Assembly: GCA_016098155.1 (NCBI GenBank)
Contig: JAAAJB010000004.1
Span: 1-64,000 of the forward strand
Source of the DNA: Actinomortierella ambigua
Lineage: Eukaryota; Mortierellomycota; Mortierellomycetes; Mortierellales; Mortierellaceae
Direction of reading: 5' to 3'
Length of the DNA: 64,000 bases
The position numbers and the translations under genes were made by a program. Positions 48,885 to 59,520 of the stretch are shown here, one piece after another; the first letter of the stretch is position 1; each line of letters opens with the position of its first letter. The notes beneath the pieces are model-generated. The model was given only the letters and a program-made list of their open reading frames with translations. It did not search any database and had not been told where the DNA came from.

Positions 48885-50150
48885 GACCCCTCCCCATGGG
48901 CGTAGGCCATCCGAATAAAACGATTGATGTATGCAATCAACAAGAAAGACGTTGCCCCCCCCCCATGCCATGGATTTGAGCCAGAAGGCCCAATGGCCTC
49001 CGCTCTGTCCGTGCTGCATCCATCTATCCATCTCATTGTTTTACATTTATATCGGAAGAGGCGCGTTGTTGTCATGCGTGCCCAGCAGGCGCATGCGTGA
49101 GAATGAGGGTGAGGGGTGAGGGTGGGGCGGCACTTCTTTACCGAGAAAGGAAGAAGAAGCAGCGGATGGATGCTCGGATAGCTTTGCAGCAGGAGCTAGT
49201 CAAGGGTGCATCGGCAGCAGCAGCGGGATACCTTTTCAACTCCACAGTCCAAGTCAGCCAGCCACCTCGTCGCGTGTGGGCTTGCTATCCTGTCTGTCCC
49301 AGCCAGCCAAAGGCAAACAGCTTCTTGTTTTGCAGTATGCGAACTGTATGTGTGCTTACTCTACATGTTGTCCTTGTTTTTTATATATACTTTCTCTCAC
49401 TCTCTCTCTCACCTTCTCTCTCTCTTCTTCCTCATCCCGCTGTTTGCCCATCAGTTCTGATCGTCCGTTCACACACACCACAATTATATACCCTTTTCTT
49501 GTCAACATCCCCCTTTCCTCATTGCAACATATTCTATACATTCTTCTCACTCTCACTCTCACTCTCATTCTCTCCCTCTCCATGCACGCGGTCTTGACTT
49601 GTTGCCACTCACCCACTCACCCACTGGACCCCAACAGCAACAACAACTGCAGCCTCCACCCCCTATTTCCTTCTTATTTCTGGCGTACCTCCACCAGTCA
49701 CTCCTCTTCCCAGCTACTTCTGCCCCACCAAAAAGCGCCGCTGTCCTGTGGATTCGCAACGGCCGTACCCCCCTTCCTTTGACTCATTCGGGACCTGTGA
49801 CAAGCAGTCTGTCCTCTTTCTATACCCATACCCCCCACCCTCGACAGACAGCCTTTCTTGCTACCACAAGAAGAAGACGGAGGAGGTATCATTGCGAGTC
49901 GTGTTGAGCTGCGCCGAATAAGCAAGCGAAACCCTACCCAACCCAACCCAACTCAACCCGACCCTGCAAACACCCTGTCCCACTTTTAGCCAGCCGTCCG
50001 TCCTCTCCGCACACACCGCACACACATATACACAGACACATACAACCCACGTACCTTTTTTTTCTCTCTCTCTCTCTATCTCTCTCTTTCTCTCTCTCAC
50101 TGATATCAACACTCGCTCACTCACTCACTCACTCACTCATTCCTGCAGGC
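48885..50150. other. Intergenic region with long pyrimidine-rich stretch
   Basis: About 1.27 kb. From 49380 to 50140 the plus strand is dominated by CTCT/TCAC repeats, probably promoter and leader of the downstream gene. Open frames here are low complexity and unsupported. Confidence 0.45.
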
Positions 50151-52808
50151 ATGTCCAGCCAATCCTCCCAAGGATCGATACCCAAGGTATGTGGAAATTC
50201 AAGGTACAAACAACAGACAGTGTGAAGAAGGATGGGCCTCAACACCAGGTCTTCTCCTTCGTTGTCCTTGGCCTTGGAGCATCGTGCTTTGACCTGACAA
50301 GTTAATATTTTTTTTTTGTCTGCTGTTTTATATCTGCTCCTTTCCTTTTCTCTCTCTCTCTCCCCTCTTCTTCTCTCTTCTTCCCTCCATCTTTTTATTA
50401 TTATTCCCTTCTTCGTCCACCCTTCTCCCACAAACATCAACACCACTTCAACATAGGCCAAGGGCAAGAGGCCAAGCCTACCTCTTGCTGAGCCAAAGAC
50501 AATTGCTGTCCCGCCTCAACATCCGCATGCTCTTGCAGATCCATACCATGGTGAACCTGCGTCGTCCGAAGAGAATATACCCCCGAATCCTCTGGCCCTC
50601 ATGACCCCACCCTCGTCTCCAACACACGCCACAACCACCTTTGACGAGCAATACCACGCCTCTCTTCAGACCAGAGTGGCCATGATACCCCCCGCAGGCC
50701 AACCCTCCGTCCTTGCCTCTGCTTCGTCGTCATCCTCGTCATCCTCGTCATCCTCCACATCCTCCTTAACCGCCCAGTCCTCTTCTTCCTCGTCTCTGTC
50801 TCTACACGCAAAGAGTAGCCGCAACCATCATCACAAGCAGAGGTCTTCTCCACATCGGCGGCGCTCTTTTCAGCTTGGCTCGTATCCAGAGAGCACTGCT
50901 GCCGCGTGGTCAGATGTCTCATCCACGGTATCTGCCCCTGCATCCTCAACGCCATCTATGCTCACCCGACCATCACCTTCCTACAAGTTTGCGCGGCCAC
51001 TGTCCATGCGGTGGGAGGACTACGAGGACTGGGAGCGTGAGGACGCAGAGACGGCGCTCTATCAAGCAGCAGACGATGACCCAGAGCACACCATCCAGAG
51101 CTTGGACCTGAGATCTCTCGACAACTACACCGGCCTCAACCGCTTTGGTCGCCCCCATCAGAGGCACCTTCGCTATGATTTGGACTTTTCCGAGATGGCG
51201 GCTTACCAACGGAGGTTCGAAGGAGCACATGATGCCAACCTCGATAGTGACCAGACCGGCATCCTGGATGCTTATCGCGAGAGCGTCGGCGAGCAAGTAG
51301 CAAAGGCCCGACGCGCCATGGAGAAGAATAGGCAAATCCTCCAGTCGTTTGAGGAGGAGCTTGAAGCCGTGCAATTGTCAATCGGTATGTCCTTTCCTTT
51401 CCTGGATTTCATGTTTGCGGCCGTGCCCATTTTTGATGATGATCATGGTGATGATGGAGAGGTTAGTGGGGAGAGTGAAAAAGGGCCCCCTATCGACCCT
51501 ACTTCGGGCTGGTGACATGCACCCCAAGAAAAAAAAACAAATGACAGCACCATTATCATTCGGCACCATACTAACATGAATCTTCTGCCTGCGATACTCT
51601 CTCTCTGTCTCGTTCTGTCTGATGGATTGTTTCTCACAACTTGGCAATCATTTTCAGACAAGAATATGGAAGGTTGCAATGCAGCGAGGACAGCAGTCGA
51701 GGAAAACTTTTGGAAGCTGGAAGACCTTGCTCTCAACCTGGAGAAGGACCGACAGGAAATCAGCAAGCAGATTCAGACTGTCAGTCGGGATGGTACTCAG
51801 GCTGTCGAGGCTGTGTCTGGCTGGCAGGTGCGGATCGACTGGCTTGGACAACAGGTTGATAACACGTCGAGCTACGTCTCTGAGCTGGTGCTCTCAGAAC
51901 AAGAGTGTATGTCGTTCGTACGGATGCTTGTCTACCAAAATCACCAGCATGCAGGCGCTCCGCTCATCTCGTATGCAGTACGGCAAAGGATCGAAAGCGC
52001 AGCACCCCCTCGGCCGATCTCCAAACCTGCCATTCCCGACTCTCCATCGTCCACGACTACTACTACCACCACCACGACAGCAATCGTCGAGACGGCCACC
52101 TCAATGTCCGAGGGCAGTGATAGGAGTAAAGGGAAGCAGCGCGCCGATTCGCCATCACCAGCACCGTCCATCGCTGCGATCGCTACCCCTCCTCTTCCTC
52201 CTCTTTCTCCTCTTTCTCCTCAGCAGCAGGACATGACAGTACCTCTCCATGTTCGCCTTTCCGCCAATGATCTTTCACGCGACTTTTCACGGCTGACAGT
52301 AGCCCTAGAGCAGCGTCAGGCTCGGCCAACCTATTCGCTCTTCCGTCGCGCGCGGTCCAACAGCACTGGTGGCTCTGGTGTCGGAGCGTATCATCCTGCT
52401 CAACTCCGACGACCGTTTGTCGCTTTCCCGCGTGGCCACCAAGCGTATGCCCAAGCCCAGACACAAGCTCAGCTGCAGTCAAACGGACGACAGTCTCCAT
52501 CGTCTTCATCTAAATCCAGTGCTGACAACACCCGCCCCCTGTCAATGCATGAAAAGGCAGGTACTCTGCCGCAGCTGGACAACCTGACGGGATTGCCCAA
52601 GGTCATTCCTCTTGCGACGTTTGATGCCCCTACGATCCCTGTCCCAGTAGCCAAAGCCGCAAACGTCCGCATGAAGCGAGTGACGACAGCATCGTTACCA
52701 CCGGTACCGATGCACTCCTGGATCCGCTTCCAGTTCAACAAGATTGTCGGAAGCCGGTCGTCCAAGCCTGTCGTGATCTACATGGCAACGAAGACTCCCA
52801 ACCGATAA
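50151..52808 (+). CDS. Unrecognised coiled-coil protein
   Basis: Exons 50151-50186, 50457-51384, 51658-52808 (704 aa). The first exon gives only MSSQSSQGSIPK; the second begins AKGKRPSLPLAEPK after an ACATAG acceptor. The N-terminal 190 residues are Ser/Pro-rich. A central block contains WEDYEDWEREDAETAL and LDLRSLDNYTGLNRFGRP, then a long helical region spanning the second intron (AKARRAMEKNRQILQSFEEE, ARTAVEENFWKLEDLALNLE, RQEISKQIQTVSRDG) that should form a coiled coil of about 120 residues. The C-terminus is Ser/Thr/Pro/Gln-rich with a basic end (SWIRFQFNKIVGSRSSKP). No enzyme motif, signal peptide or membrane span is seen. I do not recognise the family; a scaffolding or cytoskeletal role would be a guess. 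Confidence 0.75.
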
Positions 52809-53100
52809 ATATTGTATTGTATTCTTCGTTCCCTCTTTTTTCCTCTTTTTCCTCCTTCTCCTCTTTCCTCACTCTCACTTTCTCTCTCTCTTTCACTCAC
52901 TCACTCTCTCCATAACTCTCTTTCCCCCTTCCTCTCCTTCCTCTCTCCCCAACGCATTCTTTGCATTGTACTCATAGCAATCTAAATTCTCATTAAAACC
53001 TCATTCGCCACCTTCATTTTCATTTGTCATTGCCGATCCAGTCCCCTTTCCTCCACATCCACCTGCACCTGTACTTCCCCCCCCCCTATCCTACTCCCCG

Positions 53101-55567
53101 ATGGACAACTCTCCCTTCCTTGTCAATAGTAAAAGTAGCGTTGGCGACCTGATACGCACGCCGCCAGGTGGAGGTCGCTACACATACCGTTCGGGGTCCC
53201 TTGGACCAGACTTTGACATTGACACCTCCGGCTTCCTTGAGGGGCCTTTTGAGAAGTACATCAATGACCCTATCCACGTAAGAACGTCTTATCTGTGATA
53301 GCTATTATCGAGGCTTTTTGATCGCAGTTGTGCGCCACCAAACCCTCCCTCATTGGACAATGATTGAGAAACTGACCGAACAATCTGCCTCCCCTTTCCC
53401 TCCCTCCCCTTCCCCTTGTCCGTTATCCCTATCTCTCTCTCGCTCATGCTTTCTATTACCAGGGCCATATCCTTCTCGACGTCGACTGCCTCCGTTGCAT
53501 CGACACCCCGCAGTTCCAGCGCTTGAGAGACTTGAGTCGTAAGTCTGCGGTCATACCATGTTTTATTACTCCGACCATGCCCTTGCAAACTCAAAAAAAA
53601 GGGGGGGGGGGCGCTCTGTTGGAGTCTTACCATGAGGAGCAGTTCTCTCTCTCTCTTTTCCCACGGGCACACAGTTCTACTCCTGTTAATGTTTCTGACC
53701 CATTCGTATCTGTACACATATTAGAGCTTGGCTCGGCATACTACGTCTTCCCGGGAGGCACACACAAACGATTCGAGCATTCGATTGGCACCTCTCATCT
53801 GGCAGGCGAATTGGTAGAACGCTTCCGCTACACACAACCTGAACTCGGGATTACGCCGAGTGATGTCAAGTGCGTGAAGCTTGCAGGATTGTGCCACGAT
53901 CTCGGTAAAGCCTGTTGGTTGTACATAAAAGAATGAGTTGACAGGGGCGCAGCAGTTAAATGGTACGAATGGTCTAACTGTTGTCTCCCTCTCCTTTATT
54001 TTCTGTTATTAGGACATGGTCCATTCAGCCATGTTTTCGACAATGAGTTTATTCCTCGCACACGACCAGGACTTGAGTGGACTCACGAGCAAGGGTCTGA
54101 GATGATGCTGGAGTATATGATCGACGACAACAACATTGATATTGAAAAGGAGGAAATCGCCTTTATCAAGGATTTGATCATGGGTGAACGGCGTGGAAGT
54201 AGCAGGTATTGGATGTGTCTCGACGTTTCCTTTCTGTCCACACCCCCTCCCACTTTCTTCTATTGCAAAACTAACTGCCCCTCCCCTACACACTTTTCAA
54301 AATCTAGAAATCGACCAGGATTCCTGTTTGACATTGTTTCCAACAAGCGCAACTCGCTCGATGTCGATAAATACGACTACATCCAGCGCGACTGCTACAA
54401 TGTGGGCATACGGTCGTCGATCGACGGGTCTCGGCTGATGAGGATGTCGCGTGTTATAGGAGATGAGATTTGCTGGCACCACAAGGAAGTGTACAACCTC
54501 TACGAGTTGTACCATACTCGATTCAGTTTGTTCAAACGCATCTACACCCATCGAGTCAGCAAGGCCATCGAGTACATGATCACAGATGCCATGTTCGCTG
54601 CAGACAGCATAATGGGAATATCCTCGGCCATTGATCGAGGAGAAGACTATCTGGATTTGACAGATGATATTCTGCTGCAGATTGAGCGATCCAAAAACCC
54701 TGTAAATTTAAAAAAAAAAAGCGTCAATGTCTTCATCAACAAGAGAGCCATGGTCGTTCGTATTGTCTACTAACCTGGGCAATGGATGAATCCTTATTTT
54801 TTTTCTTTCAAAAAGGGTCTTGAAAAGGCAAAAGGTATCATCAGGCGGATTCGTACCAGAAACTTGTACAAGTTTGTTGACGAACTTTTAATCCCACTGG
54901 ACAAGAAGGAAATTTTGACAAAGGTGCGACAACTTGAAAGGATTAGTTTTGATTCCTCCGCATTGTGAAGCTTTCCTAAACCAACAATGAGCTGATACGG
55001 AAGTGCTTTCTCTCTCTCTCTCTCTCTCTCTCTTGGTTATCACAGGAACGGATCACCGCGTTTGAGATTGCATCGTGCCAAGGCCCGAACGACCATCTGG
55101 AAGCAGACGACATCATTGTCGAGTTTTTAAAGAACAACTATGCGATGAAGGATCGGAACCCCGTGGATGGGATCAAGTTCTTTTCCAAGCATAACCCCTC
55201 GATCTCGTACCACATCCCACGCGAAAAGGTGTCGTCGTTGATCCCGTCCGAGTTTCAGGAATGCTCGATCCGTGTCTTTGTCCGCGACCCGGCCAAAGTC
55301 CGACCCGTCCATGAAGCCTTTCGCCGACTCATGTCACGCTTCTTTCGGGACTTGCCACCCTCGACGACCTCACCCTATTTTGATACGACGGATAAGACGC
55401 CAGAGAAGGCTGGAAGCAGTACTAACAGCAGGTTGTTTGTCCACGCATCGAGTCGCGGTCATTCGCCGTCGCCGAGCAGTAGCGCTGTTGATAATCGGTT
55501 GAACCACGGCAAGAAGCGCCGGATCCAATCGTCCAATGTCAATGGCGACATGGAGACTGACGACTAG
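53101..55567 (+). CDS. SAMHD1-like HD-domain dNTP triphosphohydrolase
   Basis: Proposed exons: 53101-53277, 53463-53538, 53725-53904, 54013-54205, 54308-54701, 54816-54923, 55046-55567 (549 aa). SAMHD1-type enzymes cleave dNTPs to deoxynucleosides and triphosphate and so control the dNTP pool. The HD metal site is intact: His103 in HKRFEHSIG, His142-Asp143 in LCHDLGHGPFSH (rebuilt across an intron), and the distal Asp in LDVDKYDY (residues 226-233). Other matches: QRLRDLSQLGSAYYVFPGG, FDIVSNKRNSLDVDKYDY, EKAKGIIRRIRTRNLYK. There is no SAM domain: the HD core begins about residue 60. The last 60 residues are Ser-rich with KKRR, a possible nuclear signal. Whether dGTP-dependent tetramerisation is kept cannot be judged. 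One intron ends in a TC microsatellite. Confidence 0.93.
55007..55034. repeat. (TC)n microsatellite in a SAMHD1-like gene intron
   Basis: Uninterrupted TC run immediately upstream of the CACAG acceptor of the last intron, serving as its polypyrimidine tract. Confidence 0.9.
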
Positions 55568-56102
55568 AAAAAGAGAGAGAGAGAGAGAGATCTGATCTGT
55601 TCTCCTCCTGTCACTTCTTTTTTTTGGCCGTACCCCTTCACTCAATAGTTCCTTTTGTGTACAATAAAACGGATCGTGGTGCGTTTTGAACGAATTTCGC
55701 TCTATGGAAGTGGACGATGTAGGTGGGCAGGAAAATGCTGCCATCCGACTCATCGCGGAAGCAGGCTGTATTTAGGGCTCCCAGTGAACCTCTGCGTCCC
55801 AGCTGCCTCATTGTGATATGAGCAGCCTCAAGCGCACTTCCCCCAGCGATGACTACTGTAGGAGCCACGATCGATGTTATTTATTTAATTTTTTTTTGGC
55901 CTTGCGTCAATGGCGGTTGCCAAGAATACGGCATGGGGAGAATCGTGTCCTCGGGGAGCTCGGTGACAAAGACCTTTGACAGCTTGCTGGTAGTTTCTAT
56001 CAAGCATAATCCTCAGGCGAAATCAAAACGGTAGTTAGAGCTTGCTACTGGCAGAAGAGTGACCAAGGGTTCAGAAGAAAAATGCCGCTGGGCGACCAAG
56101 AG
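55568..56102. other. 3' flank of the SAMHD1-like gene; possible gene remnant
   Basis: A minus-strand frame of 76 codons (55638-55868) begins MAPTVVIAGGSALEAAHI and has a non-repetitive composition (FLPTYIVHFHRAKFVQ). I cannot place it and it overlaps the likely 3' UTR of the upstream gene. It may be a fragment or chance. Confidence 0.3.
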
Positions 56103-56553
56103 AAAGGCAGCACTATTAAGCCCAAAAAACGGGCACCACGCACACCAGCTTCTCTCTTGCCAATAAGGAGAGGTTGCTGGCTCTGAAGGTGTTCGAGCCT
56201 TCAGGTGAACGTGGTTTGACATCACATGGCGAACCAATTACAGCCGGCACATGCAACCTCCTTTCACAACACAATCCCCATCGAAGTGGCAAGCGCCGAT
56301 AGGGGTGTCGTCGGGTCCTCCAATGTTAAACAGAAATACGTGGAAAGGCAAAAGGCAGCACTATTAAGCCCAGAAAACGGGCACCACGCACACCAGCTTT
56401 TCTCTTGCCAATAAGGAGAGGTTGCTGGCTCTGAAGGAGTTCGAACCTTCAGGTGAGCGTGGTTTGGCATCACATGGCGAACTAATTACAGCCGGCACAT
56501 GCAACCTCCTTTCGCGAAAACAATCCCATCGAAGTGGCAAGCGGCGATAGGGG
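56103..56553. repeat. Direct duplication of a 203-bp element
   Basis: Two copies, about 56103-56305 and 56351-56553, are offset by 248 bp and nearly identical by eye, separated by 45 bp of unrelated sequence. Both contain a palindromic hairpin (CTGAAGG...CCTTCAG) around a TTCGA loop. On the minus strand both encode the same short peptide stretch (RTPSEPATSPYWQ, then SWCAWCPF and GLNSAAF), each in a short frame. Together they look like copies of a dispersed repeat or non-autonomous element; no terminal repeats or target-site duplication were identified. Confidence 0.8.
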
Positions 56554-57206
56554 CCCATTCCGTTGAGCGTATTTCTTTTCAACAATCGCTAAATTGTACT
56601 TACTCTTTGTGAATGGCGAATGGCGAATGAAAGAGACGCTATTTTTCATTGCGTGCGAATATAACCGCGCGTACGCGTGAATGTCACGTGCGTGTGCCCT
56701 CTCGGACGTGACGACTTTGAGGCCCCATTCTCAAATCGAGTAAAATTTGATTTCAACAACCCAAAGCTCTTTAGGCCTTTCCACACCCCTGTCTCTCCTT
56801 CATCCCGTAGTCGTGATCCATTGCTATCCCTCACAGAAGCCATGGGTATCCCTGGCTCCTGGCGATTACTCCGCGATAAAGGCCACGACCCACTCTCATG
56901 CACAAATAGTCAGAACTGGCCATTTTTATAAGATGAACACCTCCTTTTTTGCTGCGCCTCCTCTTTCGGCAAATGATTGTGTCTCCCTCTTGGCCGCCTA
57001 TCATCGTCACACCGTGAACGCTAGCGGAAAGTCTACGTCTTTGGGTGGGCACGCACCTCTGTGTACGTATCTAGGAAGTGGCCGCTAGACACACTCGTGA
57101 AAAGACTCGCACGAGTTTGTATCCCAATGTCTGTGGTTCGCAGCATTCTTTTCCGTGGGTCCTGAGAAATGCCTCAATAATTTATGTAGTCGAGACTGCC
57201 AAGGCA
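56554..57206. other. Gene-free spacer
   Basis: No supported gene. Short frames only. Confidence 0.35.
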
Positions 57207-57207
57207 T

Positions 57208-58230
57208 TTGAACGCCATTGAGAGGGCTTTGACCAACACGAGTTGCTCGACCATCCTTAGAAAATACGTTCCAATACTCGCGAGGAGCAGTGTCGATAAG
57301 CTCATGACCAAGGTGGTTATTGACCGGGGTGCACTCTTAAATCAGCATTCAGACCGCGGGCGATTGCCAGAAGACGTAGAAGTCGAAGACAGAGTCTGAC
57401 AAATATTATGATGTAAGCTTACAGAATTGAATCGAAACCAGATGATCACTTCATATTCACCCCAGCTTATCCTTTTTTTTTTCTGTTTACATATGTATAC
57501 TGTTCAGCTGTCAATTTATCCTTCGCCCCATCATCGAGGACTGTTCGCCAACAACAGTCGGCCGAGTTTGGGGATGTCAGCGACAGTGGTCGCAAGCTTG
57601 ATATGCTCTTTATGTACAACGGCGTGGATATTTCTAATGTGGAATTCAAGAAGCCAAAAACCACGGAGTAAGAGCTTGCTATTCAGCACAGAAAAAACAT
57701 CCGATTAGCCCGATGTATACAGGAGCACCATGCTAAACTCGGTATTGTAGAGCCATCGATCCTGATGGCTGATGTTGCAGGTATGAGAAACAGATAAACA
57801 AAGCGAAGAAAAAAATCTATCGTTAACTTTGTCATAAGATACATGTGCTAAGGCGTCTCTTTTCTCGTACGCTTCTGATCACCGTTGTTGGATAAACAGG
57901 GCATACCACTGTGAGTCTACCCCGAACCCGTGCTACCTTGATGGCATTCTTAGAATACATATCTCTTGCTGTCATGTAGTACTATACTATAAGCACTTTT
58001 TTATTTGTCATATTGCGTTGTTACTTGACGGGAAATCTGCTGCTTTTGTCTAACGTTAGCTATGGTCAGGTCACATTAGGAGACTCAGGGACGATTGGTA
58101 TCGGATACGAAGGAGCTACACGAGTCAGCCTCGGAGAAGGCGTAGGTCAAGTGAGCCAAGAGTGGGCGAGATTATTCAACCGTCGATACACCACAGGCCA
58201 CGGTACAGAAGCGATTCCGGGATAGTGTGA
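57208..58230 (+). pseudogene. Decayed PD-(D/E)XK nuclease-like gene (Crinkler-type family of Mucoromycota)
   Basis: The best-preserved part is 57507-57780. In one frame it reads GRKLDMLFMYNGVDISNVEF followed by KKPKTTE, a TAA stop at 57669-57671, then in the same frame ELAIQHRKNIRLARCIQEHH and EPSILMADVAG. This ends at a GTATGA donor-like site. The spacing Asp-x(11)-Glu-x-Lys fits the core of PD-(D/E)XK nucleases. The motif order resembles a large family I remember from Mortierella and Rhizophagus proteins, often attached to Crinkler-like effectors or NLR-type genes. Upstream, 57208-57399 (ALTNTSCSTILRKYVPILAR) and downstream, 58013-58230 (GDSGTIGIGYEGATRVSL), may be further exons, but no continuous model can be made. 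Frame break and lack of a start suggest a pseudogene. Confidence 0.55.
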
Positions 58231-59211
58231 CCCTGACTCCTTCGAAGAGGAGAGTCAAGTTCCTGACTACTGCTGAGCTAAAGGACCCAAGCGAGCCTTC
58301 TCCATCTTCTTCCACTTTCCCGCCGCAAGTCCTTGTAGGATGTTCGCTTTTTAGTTGGAGCAAGTGCTCAGACCTGATAGTTGCCAGAGCTAGTTCGCAT
58401 TGATGAATAAATTAGAGAGTCTGCAGATGCTCACTTCTCTAGCATGTCTTGGTCATGATATTTTTTTTTTTTTTTGGGGAGGGGGGAGTTCAAGCTCTCT
58501 GAAGGGATAGTAGACAAGCTGGAGCTCGACCTGTGATTCACAAATCACAACACCCCCATACATAAGCACTTATTCATCAAGTACACAATGGCATGCTCTA
58601 CTGAGAATGATGTTCTACCGCAGAAGCACGTCGCAACCTCCTTGCTTGACTGGGAATGGTGTCGCTTTTTGCAGGAGACCAGGCTGTTAGTGGTCAATCG
58701 GCTGCGAGACCTTCGTAATCACCCAAGTAGTATTTCTCTGTGAAGTCCTTTGAGATTGCAGTTGCAGGGCCGATCAATTGCTTCCTCATTACTCTGTCAC
58801 TCGTACGTCGTTAGCGCGAGTAAGTGGATCGATGGGACTACTTTATATAAAGAAAGAAACAGGAAAGTGATTTTTGAGGCGTCGAGGTTTATCGCTAAAC
58901 TTTCAAGCTTCGTTCATTTACAGATAGAGGCATACCAGTTAAAGTGGAATAGCTGGAAAGGTGATTGGCATGATCAGGTCGAGAAAAAAGTACAGAAAAT
59001 ATGGATGCTGTCTGTCAAACTATCGAGAAATGCAATATGAGTAGCGTTGGTTTATTGAAATGAAGAAGGAGTGAGATGCACCTCAATCTCTCCGATTGTG
59101 TAGGAGATTGAATGAACTTGGTTAGATTGTAAGTGATCTCCATGGTTCCAAGTGGTGTCCGCTGTTATTGCTATTGTTGGTCAGAATTGTGATAGGGGGA
59201 GGCTTGACCGT
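58231..59211. other. Gene-poor stretch with possible remnants
   Basis: Contains short frames such as 58590-58743 (MACSTENDVLPQKHVATSLL) and 58750-59040 (KWIDGTTLYKERNRKVIFEA) whose composition looks coding-like but which I cannot identify. There is also a T run at 58460-58475. Confidence 0.3.
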
Positions 59212-59520
59212 TTAGCAGCTGCAGTACCATTTAGTGAGCTCTCCACTTCGAAGTCCATCACTGCATGTCCTGGAATCGGAACACCCTGCCCAGGCATTGT
59301 CACTGCTGTGAACCAACCACGACCATCCACCCGAGACATCGCAAGTTACCCAGCAATAGCCGGTACTGGAGCAACTCCCACCAAAGTTGCCTTTATAGCA
59401 GGCTTGGGCGCCGAAGTTTTTAGGTCCCATGGGGTTCAGACCAGGGGGCAAATTGTTGGGCAAAGTCGCCCCGAATGCAGCGAGACTCATGGAGGCGATC
59501 GAGAAGAGCTTGCGAATCAT
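59212..59520 (-). CDS. Small secreted cysteine-rich protein
   Basis: A 102-aa product starting at the ATG at 59520; the frame is open further upstream but without a signal-like segment. Residues 1-18 form a plausible signal peptide (MIRKLFSIASMSLAAFGA). The mature part has eight cysteines at 41, 50, 56, 60, 80, 86, 100 and 102, the last being the terminal residue, so four disulfides are possible. It is rich in Gly, Ser and Trp (STGYCWVTCDVSGGWSWLV). This is the pattern of small secreted fungal proteins (effector-like, antimicrobial or surface-active). I do not recognise the family and assign no activity. It sits in a gene-poor, repeat-bearing stretch. Confidence 0.68.
   Translation of the reverse strand: MIRKLFSIASMSLAAFGATLPNNLPPGLNPMGPKNFGAQACYKGNFGGSCSSTGYCWVTCDVSGGWSWLVHSSDNAWAGCSDSRTCSDGLRSGELTKWYCSC

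Noticed and set aside
49097..49907. Several overlapping plus-strand frames of about 100-170 codons between OST5 and the coiled-coil gene
   Set aside because: They derive from pyrimidine-rich repeats, have Leu/Ser-only composition, and are mutually overlapping; likely promoter/leader.
56395..56470. Possible tRNA on the minus strand (GGTTCGAACTCC with a perfect stem)
   Set aside because: The T-loop would have eight bases, and no A-box, anticodon arm or acceptor stem could be assembled; the same hairpin is duplicated in copy 1. Treated as part of a repeat.
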